Shown piece after piece: positions 8,305 to 17,161 of a stretch of DNA of 64,000 nucleotides. Under the pieces are notes generated by a model, which saw nothing but the letters and a program-made list of their open reading frames with translations, searched no databases and was not told the origin of the DNA. The DNA is taken from contig JACKJF010000004.1 of the NCBI GenBank assembly GCA_020638095.1, forward strand, positions 806,001 to 870,000. Reading direction: 5' to 3'. Made by a program: the position numbers and the translations under genes. Within the stretch, counting starts at the first letter, position 1. Each line of letters starts with the position of its first letter. The stretch comes from Hyphomicrobiaceae bacterium. Its GTDB lineage: Bacteria > Pseudomonadota > Alphaproteobacteria > Rhizobiales > Devosiaceae.

Positions 8305-9277
8305 GGCGGTCCTCACTTTCGGAGTTTCGCTTTTCCAGTGTCCAGACGCAGACCGTCAGCGCTCGTTCGCCTGCTTGGGCTGACGGCGGAAGCACTTTGC
8401 AATCGGCGACCTCCAGCCCGACAGCCCGTGCCCAGCCCGCCATCTGCTCCTCGGAGAGCCCAAGGCGACGATGCGCCTGTTCCGTCCGCAGGAACTCAAG
8501 ATCATGCGGGGCAAAATCAACGACGATGATTTCACCTTCTGAACTCAACGCGCCCGCCGCCCCGTAGAGCACCGTTCGCGGATCATCGAAATAGTGGAGG
8601 ACCTGATGAATCGTGATGAGATCGGCGCTCTCCCCATCCAGATCGGGAGAGGTGACATCGCCCAACCGGACCTGCGCCTTTGTGAGCCCGGCTTCATTGA
8701 TGCGGGACCGTGCGACCGCGAGCATGTCGCGGCTGCTGTCTATACCGATACCGCGCTCATAGCGTCCGGAAAGCAGTTCCAGCATACGTCCCGTGCCAGT
8801 TCCGAAGTCGAGCAGAAGCCCGAAGGTTCGTCGGCCGACTATGGCAAGTATGGCCGCCTCGACCGTTTCCTCGGAAACGTGAATGCGCCTGAGCGCATCC
8901 CAGCTCTCGGCGACCTGGGAGAAATAGGCGTTGGCCCGCGCCTTTTGTGCGTTTCTCAGGGCAACGAGGGCCCCGTGATCCGCCAGCAGCTGCTGGTCCT
9001 GGCCTCCCGCGGCTCCAACAGCGAGCCGCGCAATTTCCGCAGCCTGTCCCCTGTCGGCCAACCGGAAATAGGCCCACGCGCCCTCGGAATGGCGCTCCAC
9101 AAGGCCGGCATCGGCGAGCAGTTTGAGATGTCGCGAAATGCGCGGCTGGCTTTGCCCGAGAATGTCCGTGAGGTCCTTGACGGTCAGTTCGCCTGCAGAC
9201 AAAAGCGCCAGAAGGCGCAGCCGCGTCGGTTCGCCGGCCGCCTTGAAGGCTTCAACGCTGCGTTGCAATCCGGACAT
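8294..9277 (-). CDS. ArsR-family regulator fused to a SAM-dependent methyltransferase domain
   Basis: A 327-residue two-domain protein. Residues about 1-90 are an ArsR-type winged helix (AAGEPTRLRLLALLSAGELTVKDL, recognition helix GQSQPRISRHLKLL). Residues about 140-290 form a class I methyltransferase domain with LLDFGTGTGRMLELL, IGIDSSRDML and DLITIHQVLHYF. The start at 9277 has GAGGAG just upstream; a start 15 bases earlier would lie inside the 22-bp palindrome. Regulators of this architecture next to metF fit the SAM/SAH-sensing (SahR-like) group controlling methionine metabolism; that assignment is from general knowledge. It probably represses itself and metF. Confidence 0.85.
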   Translation of the reverse strand: MSGLQRSVEAFKAAGEPTRLRLLALLSAGELTVKDLTDILGQSQPRISRHLKLLADAGLVERHSEGAWAYFRLADRGQAAEIARLAVGAAGGQDQQLLADHGALVALRNAQKARANAYFSQVAESWDALRRIHVSEETVEAAILAIVGRRTFGLLLDFGTGTGRMLELLSGRYERGIGIDSSRDMLAVARSRINEAGLTKAQVRLGDVTSPDLDGESADLITIHQVLHYFDDPRTVLYGAAGALSSEGEIIVVDFAPHDLEFLRTEQAHRRLGLSEEQMAGWARAVGLEVADCKVLPPSAQAGERALTVCVWTLEKRNSESEDRHGL

Positions 9278-9289
9278 CGGCTCCTCGAA

Positions 9290-9311
9290 CATATAAAGAT
9301 ATCTTTATATG
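9290..9311. promoter_or_regulatory. perfect 22-bp palindromic operator
   Basis: The half-site is CATATAAAGAT followed by its exact reverse complement ATCTTTATATG, with no spacer. It lies 13 bases upstream of the ArsR-methyltransferase start. AT-rich perfect dyads are typical ArsR-family operators, so autoregulation of this gene and metF is the simplest reading. Confidence 0.8.
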
Positions 9312-9339
9312 CTTTGACGCGCCCCTGTCGAGTCGCTGG

Positions 9340-10554
9340 CTAGCCGTTGTCGCTCGCCCCGGCCGCAGCAAGAATGCCGCGTATTTCCGAAAGACCGACC
9401 AGGCGCCCGATCAGCGGATATCCCGGCTGTCCGCCACGCAGCTGGTCCTCGAAAAGATCAAGTCCATGATCCGAGCGGAACGGCAGGTTCCAGTCCGTGC
9501 GTCCTTCCGCGCGCCGCCTCTTCTCTTCATCGAGGAGCGCCGAGATGACTCCGGCGAACGGTACATCGCCCTCGACATGCCCCGATTCATGAAAACTGCC
9601 GCCCGGCGGAGTCTGCCTGGAGCCGTTCGCGCGCCGCACGTTCCGGAGGTGGACGAAATGGAACCGGTTGCCGAGGCGCCGCACCATCCCGACAAGATCA
9701 TTGTCAGAGCGCGCGCCAAGTGAGCCGGTGCAAAAGGTTATCCCGGCCGCTCGGCTGTTCACCGCCTCGGCCAGTTCGGAATAGTCCTGTTCCGTGCTCA
9801 TGACCCTCGGCAGGCCAAGGAGTGAAAATGGCGGATCGTCCGGGTGACAGCAAAGGCTGATCCCGGCTTCCTCGGCGACTGGCACCACCTGTTCAAGAAA
9901 ATCGTAGTGATGGCGCTTGAGCGATTCGGCGCCGATATCGCGATATTGCGCGATCAATTCGAGCACCCCATCCGGGGACAATGCCTCGGTTTCACCTGGA
10001 AGGCCGAAAAGCACCGCGTTGGTGACCCGCCGCAGATAGGCCTCGCCAAAGTCTATCCGGCGTTGCCGCGCCCGCTCTCTGATCAATTCGTCATAGTCGG
10101 AACCCGCGCGCCTGAGAACGAAAAGATCGAACGCGGCAAAGTCGATCCAGTCGAACTGCATGCACGTCGCACCGGTTGCGAGCCGGAATTTCAGGTCCGT
10201 CCGGGTCCAGTCGAGGACGGGCATGAAATTGTAGCAAACGGTTCTGAGGCCCGCTGCCCCCAGATTCCTAAGGCTTTCGGCATAGGCCGCAATGTGCGTG
10301 CGCCAGTCCCCGCTCTGCTTCTTGATCGCCTCGCTGACAGGAAGACTTTCGACAACCGTCCATGCAATTTGGCGGTCGGACCCGTCCTCGCGAAACCGAA
10401 CGGCGCTCTGACGGTGCGCAATATCTTTCGACGTCCAGACCTGACCCGGCGGAACCTGGTGCAACGCCGAAACCACTTCGCGGACGCCAGTCTGTTCGAT
10501 TTCGGTCATCGAAACCGGGTCAGCCGGACCAAACCATCGCCAGGTGTCGCGCAT
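9340..10554 (-). CDS. uxuA: mannonate dehydratase
   Basis: A 404-residue TIM-barrel enzyme that dehydrates D-mannonate to 2-keto-3-deoxygluconate in hexuronate breakdown. The family start MRDTWRWFGPADPV is clear, followed by TVVESLPVSEAIK, NFMPVLDWTRTDL, CCHPDDPPF (metal ligands Cys-His), FCTGSLG, FVHLRNV and the late RSDHG. GGAGG stands five bases before the chosen ATG. It is divergent from the GntR-TRAP-uxaC operon and shares the pathway with uxaC. The fructuronate reductase that links the two enzymes is not in the window. Confidence 0.96.
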   Translation of the reverse strand: MRDTWRWFGPADPVSMTEIEQTGVREVVSALHQVPPGQVWTSKDIAHRQSAVRFREDGSDRQIAWTVVESLPVSEAIKKQSGDWRTHIAAYAESLRNLGAAGLRTVCYNFMPVLDWTRTDLKFRLATGATCMQFDWIDFAAFDLFVLRRAGSDYDELIRERARQRRIDFGEAYLRRVTNAVLFGLPGETEALSPDGVLELIAQYRDIGAESLKRHHYDFLEQVVPVAEEAGISLCCHPDDPPFSLLGLPRVMSTEQDYSELAEAVNSRAAGITFCTGSLGARSDNDLVGMVRRLGNRFHFVHLRNVRRANGSRQTPPGGSFHESGHVEGDVPFAGVISALLDEEKRRRAEGRTDWNLPFRSDHGLDLFEDQLRGGQPGYPLIGRLVGLSEIRGILAAAGASDNG

Positions 10555-10768
10555 GCCGCCTCCGGCTCCCAAACCAAAGCAACGACAGACCGCTCTGCCG
10601 TTTCGCAATTCTTGCGGGGTCCCTCCCCCTGCCGCCCGCCGCGTCCGAACCCGACCGACTTCGGCCCGCAAGGCGAATTCGGTCTCCCCGAAAGCCCACC
10701 CGGGCCGAGTTGGGCCCGCCGATCGTTGCGGCGGCGATACGGTCCCATCCTTAAACGCAAAATCGACG

Positions 10769-10797
10769 GTTGACTAGTATGGTAACATACCGCATGA
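10769..10797 (+). promoter_or_regulatory. promoter with embedded operator upstream of the GntR gene
   Basis: TTGACT (10769-10774) is followed at 17 bases by CATGAT (10792-10797, four of six matches to TATAAT). Between them lies an inverted repeat, GTATG-GTAA-CATAC (10776-10789), placed where a repressor would block RNA polymerase. The site fits autoregulation by the GntR/FCD protein 20 bases downstream. The rest of the 262-base uxuA-GntR gap shows no other gene. Confidence 0.5.
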
Positions 10798-10816
10798 TCG
10801 TTTTCAGGAGGAAAGA

Positions 10817-11506
10817 ATGCTCTACGACTCGCGTCTTGCCTGGTCGCCTGATCACGCGCAGCCCATCGGGCAGCAGCTTTACCAGTACCTTCGCAGCCGG
10901 GTGATCGAGGGCCTGATGGAGCCGGGGTCTCGCGTTTCCGAGGCCAAGCTCGCCGAAACGCTTGAGGTCAGCCGTCAGCCTATCCGCGAGGCCTTCATCA
11001 AGCTGGCCGAGGAAGGCCTTCTCGAAGTCAGGCCCCAGCGCGGTACCTTCGTTCGCAAGATTTCGGTCCGGATGGTCGATGACGCCCGTTTCGTTCGCGA
11101 GGCCGTCGAAGCTGACGTCGTCCGGATGGCCGCCTCCACCTATTCAAACGCTCAGATCGGCGATCTGGAGAAACAGGTCGAAGCCCAGGAAAACGCCGTG
11201 TCCGGCGACATTGCCGGCTTCATCAGGCTCGACGATCACTTCCATCGCTCATTGGCGAGCGGGGTAGGCCATGCCAACGCATGGTTCGTGGTGGAAGGTC
11301 TGAAGGCCCAACTGGACCGCGTGCGCTACCTGTCGTTGCGCCAATTCCCCGCCGCCGATCTCGTCCGCCAGCACGCCAACGTCGTGCGCGCCATTGCGAC
11401 AAAGGACCCCGACGCCGCCGAAAAGCACATGCGGCTGCATCTCAACCACATTTCGGACGACCTGCCCGAGATCGCGCGCGAACTGCCGCACTTTTTTATT
11501 GACTGA
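10817..11506 (+). CDS. GntR-family (FCD) transcriptional regulator of hexuronate genes
   Basis: A 229-residue regulator. Residues about 20-80 form the GntR winged helix (SRVSEAKLAETLEVSRQPIREAF, LEVRPQRGTFV). Residues about 85-220 form an all-helical FCD effector domain with the metal-binding pattern Asp-x3-His (DDHFH) and later histidines (HANVV, HLNHI). AGGAGG lies six bases before the start. Its position between uxuA and the TRAP-uxaC genes suggests it senses a hexuronate or pathway intermediate and represses both directions; the ligand is inferred from context only. Confidence 0.9.
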   Translation: MLYDSRLAWSPDHAQPIGQQLYQYLRSRVIEGLMEPGSRVSEAKLAETLEVSRQPIREAFIKLAEEGLLEVRPQRGTFVRKISVRMVDDARFVREAVEADVVRMAASTYSNAQIGDLEKQVEAQENAVSGDIAGFIRLDDHFHRSLASGVGHANAWFVVEGLKAQLDRVRYLSLRQFPAADLVRQHANVVRAIATKDPDAAEKHMRLHLNHISDDLPEIARELPHFFID

Positions 11507-11532
11507 AATCAAAGGTCTAACAGGAGGAACCC

Positions 11533-12516
11533 ATGATAAAACTCAAGGCGCTCAACAGGGCCATACTCTCGCTTGTCGCCCTCGCGGCATCGGCGGGCAT
11601 GGCCTTTGCGGCCGACTACACGCTCAACATCAACACAGCTCTTGCGACAACCGACCCACTCTACAAGGGTCTCGAAGCGCTGCAGGCCAATGTCGCCGAA
11701 GCTTCTGGCGGCAGGCTCGAAGTCAAGCTTTTCCCCAATTCCCAGTTGGGTCCTGATGAAGACGTGCTCGAACAGGCGCGCGCTGGCGCCCCGGTCGCGG
11801 TGGTGGTCGATGGCGGACGCCTGGCGGTATTCCAGAACGAATTCGGCGTGCTCGGCGCTCCGTTCCTTGCCTCAGGCTATGACGGCATTCGCAAGGTCGT
11901 GACTTCCGATATGTTCGAAGGCTGGGTCAAGAACCTGCACGACGGTTCCGGCCTGCAGGTCCTCAGCTTCAACTGGTGGCAAGGTGAACGCCACCTTCTG
12001 ACCGACAGGGAAATCAACGTGCCGGCCGATCTGGCGGGCATCCGCATGCGCACGCCCGGCGCTCCGGTCTGGGTCGAAACGATCAAGGCAATGGGTGCCA
12101 CGCCAACGCCGCTGCCCTGGGGCGAGGTCTATTCCGCGCTTCAGTCGCACGTGATCGACGGGGCCGAAGCCCAGTTTCCGGCCATTGTCGGGGCCAAGCT
12201 TGACGAAGTGATCACGCATATCACCAAGACCGGTCACATCAACCTGATCACCGGTGTCGTGACTTCGGGGGCGTGGTTTGACAGCCTTCCCGCCGATCTC
12301 CAGCAGATCCTTCGCGACGAAACGCTGAAGGCCGGCGACATCGCCTCCTACGGCACCCAGGATTCCCTGGCCGCCATTGAGCAGCACCTCAAGGACGAAG
12401 GCATTTCCGTGCGCGACATCGACGTGACGCCCTTCCGCGACGCCACCGCCGGTGTGTACGATCTGCTCGGCTACGGCGACCTGCGCGACACGCTGCGCGC
12501 CATGGCCGCGGAATAG
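11533..12516 (+). CDS. dctP: TRAP transporter substrate-binding protein (DctP family)
   Basis: A 327-residue periplasmic binding protein. A Sec signal peptide (AILSLVALAASAGMAFA, cut before ADYTL) is followed by a DctP domain with ALQANVAEASGGRLEVKLFP near the start and the carboxylate-binding arginine region GIRMRTPGAPVW. AGGAGG lies six bases upstream. With DctQ and DctM it forms a sodium-driven TRAP uptake system. The neighbours uxaC and uxuA make a hexuronate (glucuronate or galacturonate) the likely substrate, which is inference. A strong hairpin follows the gene and may raise its mRNA level relative to the membrane subunits. Confidence 0.93.
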   Translation: MIKLKALNRAILSLVALAASAGMAFAADYTLNINTALATTDPLYKGLEALQANVAEASGGRLEVKLFPNSQLGPDEDVLEQARAGAPVAVVVDGGRLAVFQNEFGVLGAPFLASGYDGIRKVVTSDMFEGWVKNLHDGSGLQVLSFNWWQGERHLLTDREINVPADLAGIRMRTPGAPVWVETIKAMGATPTPLPWGEVYSALQSHVIDGAEAQFPAIVGAKLDEVITHITKTGHINLITGVVTSGAWFDSLPADLQQILRDETLKAGDIASYGTQDSLAAIEQHLKDEGISVRDIDVTPFRDATAGVYDLLGYGDLRDTLRAMAAE

Positions 12517-12535
12517 TTGCCGCGCTGGGCTCTGA

Positions 12536-12563
12536 GGGCGAGCGGTCCGCCGCTCGCCCTTTT
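12536..12563 (+). terminator. intra-operon hairpin between dctP and dctQ
   Basis: GGGCGAGCGG (12536-12545) pairs perfectly with CCGCTCGCCC (12550-12559) around a TCCG tetraloop and is followed by TTTT. It could act as a partial terminator or a 3' stabiliser so that more binding protein than membrane subunit is made. Confidence 0.7.
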
Positions 12564-12602
12564 CGCGTCAGAAATCAGAACCAACCGTTCGCCGGGGAGA
12601 AA

Positions 12603-13121
12603 ATGGCCAAACTTCTGGAACAGATCGAATTCTGGCTCGGGGTGACGATTCTGGCGATCATCACCGGTCTCGTCTTCGTGGCCGCAGTCATGCGCTTCTT
12701 CGGCACGCCGCTGATCTGGTCGGTCGATCTGGCCCAATTGCTCTTCATCTGGCTCTGCTTCTTCGGCGCCGCCCGCGCCATGCGCCAGCGTGGCCATCTC
12801 GGTGTCGACTTTCTCGCCCGGCTTTTGCCCCATAAGGGAAGGCTTGTTCTCGAAACGCTGCTCAGCCTCGTCTTCATCGCCTTCATGATCATGCTCGCCA
12901 TCGAGGGCTATCAGCTCACATTCCTGAATCTTGAGCGCCAGTTCGGCGATTCCGGCCTTTCCTATGCATGGGTCACCATCGCGGTCCCCGTCGGCTGCGT
13001 GCTCTTGAGCCTCGTCCTCCTTCTCAACATGATCGAGGCCTGGCGGAAGCGCGGGCCGAACGGTCCGCTGATCTTCTCGCGCACCGAAACCGAAATCGAA
13101 CGCACGCAGGCGCTCGGCTGA
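12603..13121 (+). CDS. dctQ: TRAP transporter small membrane subunit (DctQ)
   Basis: A 172-residue integral membrane protein with four predicted membrane segments (LGVTILAIITGLVFVAAVM; DLAQLLFIWLCFFGAARAM; VLETLLSLVFIAFMIML; VTIAVPVGCVLLSLVLLL). The RGHLGVDF motif after the second segment is typical of DctQ. GGGGAGAAA lies immediately upstream of the ATG. It pairs with DctM, which starts three bases after its stop. Confidence 0.93.
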   Translation: MAKLLEQIEFWLGVTILAIITGLVFVAAVMRFFGTPLIWSVDLAQLLFIWLCFFGAARAMRQRGHLGVDFLARLLPHKGRLVLETLLSLVFIAFMIMLAIEGYQLTFLNLERQFGDSGLSYAWVTIAVPVGCVLLSLVLLLNMIEAWRKRGPNGPLIFSRTETEIERTQALG

Positions 13122-13124
13122 ACC

Positions 13125-14405
13125 ATGGCATTGATCGCCCTCATCTTTTTCGTCCTGCTGGCTCTCGGTGCCCCGATCGCCTTCGCCATCGGCATTTCGG
13201 GTTTCGTCTTCTTTCTGACCAGCCCGATCATGCCGGTCTCGATCGGCGTGCAGAAAATCGCGACCGTCTCGCAGAGCTTCCCTTTATTGGCGGTTCCCTT
13301 TTTCGTCCTCGCCGGACATCTGATGAACGAAAGCGGCATAACCGATCGCCTCTTCCGTTTTTCCCGGGCATCCGTCAGCTGGATGGCGGGCGGACTGGCC
13401 CAGGTTTCGATCATTCTCTCGACCCTGATGGGCGGCGTGTCGGGCTCGGCCGTCGCCGACGCCGCCATGGAAGCGCGCATTCTCGGACCACAAATGATCG
13501 GTCAGGGCTATTCGCGCGGCTACACTGCCGCCGTCATCGCGCTTAGTTCCCTGATCACCGCGACCATTCCCCCGAGCATCGGCCTCATTCTTTACGGCTA
13601 TGTCGGTCAGGTCTCGATCGGGCGCCTCTTCATGGCCGGCATCATTCCCGGTCTGATGATGATGGTCTTCCTCATGGTGACCGCCTATTTCGTCGCCAAG
13701 AAGCGGGGATATGTCGACCCCAACGCGGAAAAGCCGACCTTACGTGCGGTCGCGCATGCCGCCTGGCAGGCAAAGTGGGCCCTTCTTTTCCCAGTTCTTC
13801 TGATCGTCTCCATTCGTGGCGGCGTGTTCACGCCGAGCGAGGTTGGCGCCTTCGCCGTGGTCTACGCGATCCTCGTCGGCACCCTCGCCCACCGCGAACT
13901 GTCGCTTGCCAAGCTCAAGAAGGCCTTTGGCGACGCGCTTTCAGACATCGGGCTCATCATGTTCATCATCCTGATGTCGGGTATGATCGGCTTTGCCATC
14001 ATCTTCGAGCAGATCCCGCAATCGATCGCCACGGCCATGCTGACCGGCCTTTCCGACCCAATCCTGATCGTGGCCGTCATTCTGGTCTCACTCTTCGTCG
14101 CGGGTCTGTTCTTCGAGAGCACCATCCTCGTCTTGCTGCTCACCCCGATCTTCGTGCCGGTCATCGAAAAGGCAGGCGTCGACCCGGTCCATTTCGGCAT
14201 CCTGATGATGACCATTGTCACGCTCGGATCCATGACGCCCCCGGTCGGCGTCGCCATGTACACCGTCTGCAGCCTGCTCGACACCAAGGTCGAGGACTAT
14301 GTACGCGAGTCCATTCCGTTCCTTATCGCGATCCTGCTGCTGGTTGCGGTCTTGCTCTTTTCACCCGGACTGGTTCTATTTCTTCCGAACCTCGCTTTTG
14401 GCTGA
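13125..14405 (+). CDS. dctM: TRAP transporter large permease subunit (DctM)
   Basis: A 426-residue permease with about 11-12 hydrophobic segments. It shows the family features FPLLAVPFFVLAGHLMNESG, the GGVSGSAVADAAM loop, TATIPPSIGLILYG and a late MTPPVGVAMY motif. It catalyses sodium-coupled translocation of substrate delivered by the binding protein. It is almost contiguous with dctQ upstream and uxaC downstream (18 bases), so one transcript is expected. Confidence 0.95.
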   Translation: MALIALIFFVLLALGAPIAFAIGISGFVFFLTSPIMPVSIGVQKIATVSQSFPLLAVPFFVLAGHLMNESGITDRLFRFSRASVSWMAGGLAQVSIILSTLMGGVSGSAVADAAMEARILGPQMIGQGYSRGYTAAVIALSSLITATIPPSIGLILYGYVGQVSIGRLFMAGIIPGLMMMVFLMVTAYFVAKKRGYVDPNAEKPTLRAVAHAAWQAKWALLFPVLLIVSIRGGVFTPSEVGAFAVVYAILVGTLAHRELSLAKLKKAFGDALSDIGLIMFIILMSGMIGFAIIFEQIPQSIATAMLTGLSDPILIVAVILVSLFVAGLFFESTILVLLLTPIFVPVIEKAGVDPVHFGILMMTIVTLGSMTPPVGVAMYTVCSLLDTKVEDYVRESIPFLIAILLLVAVLLFSPGLVLFLPNLAFG

Positions 14406-14423
14406 CAGGGCTGACCCGAACCA

Positions 14424-15830
14424 ATGAGCCTTCATCCCGACCGCTTTTTCTCAGGCGATCATCAAACGCGGTCCGCGGCGCGCGACATTTACGAGTCCGT
14501 TGCAGACTTGCCGATCATTTCGCCCCACGGACATACGGACCCCGCCTGGTTTGCCGAAAACCGGCCATTTCCCGACGCGGCGTCGCTGTTCCTGACGCCG
14601 GACCACTACGTTTTAAGGATGCTCTTTTCGCAAGGGCTGACCTACGACGTACTGGGGGTGCCGAGACGGGACGGAAAGCCCGTTGCCGACGGACGCACAG
14701 CCTGGCAAAGGTTCGCTGCCAACTATCATCTCTTCCTGGGCACGCCCTCGCGCACCTGGATCGATCACTCTCTGCGCTGGGCTTTCGGCATTGATGAGAC
14801 GCTGAGCGCCGAAACGGCCGATCGCATCTTCGATACGATCAACCGCAAACTGACCGAACCCGGCCTTTTGCCCCTCGCCATCCTCGAAAAGGCCAAAGTC
14901 GAGACCATTGCGACCACCGAATTCGCCCTCGATCCGCTTGTGCACCATCAGGCGCTGAGACAGCAGGGCCGCATCGGCCTCGTCCGCACCACCTATCGCC
15001 CCGACGACGTGACCGATCCCGACAGTCCCGCCTTCGCGGCCAATATCGCGAGGCTTTCCGAAATCACCGGCGAAGACACCGCAAGCTGGTCCGGCCTCAT
15101 CGCGGCCCACCGCAAGCGCCGCGCCCTGTTCCGTGAATTCGGCGCAACCGCAACCGACCATGCGGCGCCAACCGCGATGACCGCCGATCTGCCGGAATGC
15201 GATAAGCAGCCCCTGCTCGACCGCCTCCTGTCCGGACGCGCCGAAACGGAGGATGCCGAGCTTTTCCGCGCCCAGATGATCACGGAAATGGCCATGCTCT
15301 CGCTCGAAGACGGAATGGTGCTCCAGTTTCATGCGGGCTCCCGCCGCAATACCGATCCCGTTCTGATGGCCGAGCGCGGCCCGAACCTTGGCGCAGACAT
15401 TCCCGTTCGGGTCGACCCTGTGCGTGGTCTTGAATCACTTTTGCAGAAATTCGGCCGATCACCCGGATTCCGCATGATCTTTTTCTGTCTCGATGAGTCC
15501 GTTCTTGCGCGGGAGCTGGCGCCAATGGCCGGCTATTGGCCTGCCCTGATGCTTGGCCCGCCATGGTGGTTTCACGATAGTCCGCGCGGCATCGCGCGCT
15601 ATCTCGATCAGGTCGTCGAGTCCGCCGGGTTCCACAACCTCGCCGGCTTCAACGACGATACTCGCGCGCTGCTTTCCATTCCGGCCCGTCACGACGTGTG
15701 GCGGCGCGCGGTCTCGGACTTCCTCGCCCGAATGGTCACGGCCAGCACGCTCGGTCCGTCGGATGCACGCGCCCTTGCGCGCTGGCTGAGCTACGACGCG
15801 GCGAAGGCGGCCTACAAACTGCCCGCCTAA
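14424..15830 (+). CDS. uxaC: glucuronate (uronate) isomerase
   Basis: A 468-residue amidohydrolase-fold isomerase converting D-glucuronate to D-fructuronate and D-galacturonate to D-tagaturonate. The N-terminal metal motif is ISPHGHTDPAWF; further family elements are YHLFLGTPSRTWIDH, ATTEFALDPL, LQFHAGSRRNTD, and GPPWWFHDS near the C terminus. Length matches known UxaC (about 470). It closes the GntR-TRAP operon and supplies fructuronate to the UxuA branch encoded divergently. A hairpin follows after about 12 bases. Confidence 0.97.
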   Translation: MSLHPDRFFSGDHQTRSAARDIYESVADLPIISPHGHTDPAWFAENRPFPDAASLFLTPDHYVLRMLFSQGLTYDVLGVPRRDGKPVADGRTAWQRFAANYHLFLGTPSRTWIDHSLRWAFGIDETLSAETADRIFDTINRKLTEPGLLPLAILEKAKVETIATTEFALDPLVHHQALRQQGRIGLVRTTYRPDDVTDPDSPAFAANIARLSEITGEDTASWSGLIAAHRKRRALFREFGATATDHAAPTAMTADLPECDKQPLLDRLLSGRAETEDAELFRAQMITEMAMLSLEDGMVLQFHAGSRRNTDPVLMAERGPNLGADIPVRVDPVRGLESLLQKFGRSPGFRMIFFCLDESVLARELAPMAGYWPALMLGPPWWFHDSPRGIARYLDQVVESAGFHNLAGFNDDTRALLSIPARHDVWRRAVSDFLARMVTASTLGPSDARALARWLSYDAAKAAYKLPA

Positions 15831-15842
15831 GCCAAAAAGACA

Positions 15843-15870
15843 GAAGGGGCGGCCTTGCGACCACCCCTTC
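15843..15870. terminator. hairpin between convergent uxaC and the DUF2336 gene
   Basis: GAAGGGG (15843-15849) pairs with CCCCTTC (15864-15870). In the minus direction the hairpin is followed by TGTCTTTTTGG, so it should terminate the DUF2336 gene. It may also act weakly on uxaC, where no T-run follows. Confidence 0.65.
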
Positions 15871-15892
15871 AGCGCGACCTTTATCGGATGAC

Positions 15893-17026
15893 CTACGAGG
15901 CCAAGAGCTCGGTCAATTCGGGTGTGACATTGTGCTTGCGGAACGCATGCGCGCGCCAGGATTCGAAGGCTCGTTCGGCTTCGCGCGGATCGAGCCGGTC
16001 GAAGCGCGACAGCGCCAGATCGATCGCTCCGAGTTCCGGTGCGTCGCGCCAGGGCAGGATGCGCAGCGTGCGCTCAAACATGTCCGGAACCATGCCCATC
16101 GACCGGCAGGCGATCGTCAGGGCGCGGTAGTCCTGGGTTGCAAGCCACTTGACGAACACTTCCTGCTTGAGGCCGAGCATCAGCGTGATTGCGGCTCCAA
16201 GATGGTGGCCGTAAGCGAACTTGGCGAAGCGCTCGAGCGCCCGGTCGTCAAGCTGACGGCGATCGCTGAGGGCCTTGATCTGGTTCCACGCGATATTCCA
16301 CTCACGGGCCGAGAAACCCGCGCGGGCGTGCAGCCGGTTGAAGGCGATGGTGCTGGCCCGTTCCATCGTTTCCGGATCTGCTGCGGCTGAAATCACCTTG
16401 AGCTGACCCAGAACCTTGCGTCCCGCATCGCTGACCCGGTCCGCCATGGCCGACCAATCGACATTCCTGCGGCTGAGTTTCTGCGCGATCTGCTCGCTCT
16501 CGGCTGCCCGTTCCACCAGGTTGGTCAGGGTGTCGGGGTTGAGCTTGGCCGTTTCGTTTTCGACCAGCCGCCCGACCGATTCTTCCTCACCATGATCGAC
16601 GATCGCATGCCCGACCCTGTCGCTCACGCCCTGCCGTCCGGCGATCGCGACGCGATGTTCTTCGGTCTGCCCGGCGACGATTTCGATGAGGTCGTCGTCG
16701 CTGAGCACATTCGAGAACTCGAGCAGAGGCCTTGCGACCTCGATCTCGTCATTGGCGAGCTTGATGACGACCGTGCCCGGCGCCCGCTGCAGCGGTGCCA
16801 GAAGCTTGGCCACCTCTCCCCGCGCTTCGGCTTCGACCAGTTCGGCCAGTTGACACAGAACTTCGTCATACTGCTCAACCTGATCGTCGTCGCAGCGATC
16901 CGAGACGAAGGTGAAAAGCTGCGCCATGTTGCGGAACAGCTGATCGCGCTCGCTGGCCTCCGCATCGTTGTCCAGTGCGCGAAAACTCGTGAATGCCCGT
17001 GCTGTAGTTTCGGTATTTTCCAACAT
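15893..17026 (-). CDS. DUF2336 domain-containing protein
   Basis: A 377-residue, largely helical cytoplasmic protein of the alphaproteobacterial DUF2336 group, whose function is not established. The repeated short helices (LLEFSNVLSDDDLIEIV; LVENETAKLNPDTLTNLVERA; LSDRRQLDDRALERFAKFAY) suggest HEAT-like or four-helix repeats. No signal peptide or membrane segment is seen. The start at 17026 has GGGAGGG a few bases upstream. It is divergent from the first RTX gene, with 192 bases between them. Any role with the RTX genes is only a proximity suggestion. Confidence 0.8.
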   Translation of the reverse strand: MLENTETTARAFTSFRALDNDAEASERDQLFRNMAQLFTFVSDRCDDDQVEQYDEVLCQLAELVEAEARGEVAKLLAPLQRAPGTVVIKLANDEIEVARPLLEFSNVLSDDDLIEIVAGQTEEHRVAIAGRQGVSDRVGHAIVDHGEEESVGRLVENETAKLNPDTLTNLVERAAESEQIAQKLSRRNVDWSAMADRVSDAGRKVLGQLKVISAAADPETMERASTIAFNRLHARAGFSAREWNIAWNQIKALSDRRQLDDRALERFAKFAYGHHLGAAITLMLGLKQEVFVKWLATQDYRALTIACRSMGMVPDMFERTLRILPWRDAPELGAIDLALSRFDRLDPREAERAFESWRAHAFRKHNVTPELTELLAS

Positions 17027-17161
17027 ACTTCCCTCCCGAGAGGTTCTCCGTGCTGTTGGGCACAATGGCGGAAACCCTTGGATGAGACTTGAAACGCATT
17101 CGGCAAGATTGATTAAAGTTTTATCGAGTTCGCTTTCGTCGGGAATTCATTTGACTTTGGT

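Noticed and set aside
10555..10816. Short frames in the uxuA-GntR gap
   Set aside because: No ribosome site, no homology pattern, Arg/Pro-rich composition typical of non-coding GC-rich DNA.
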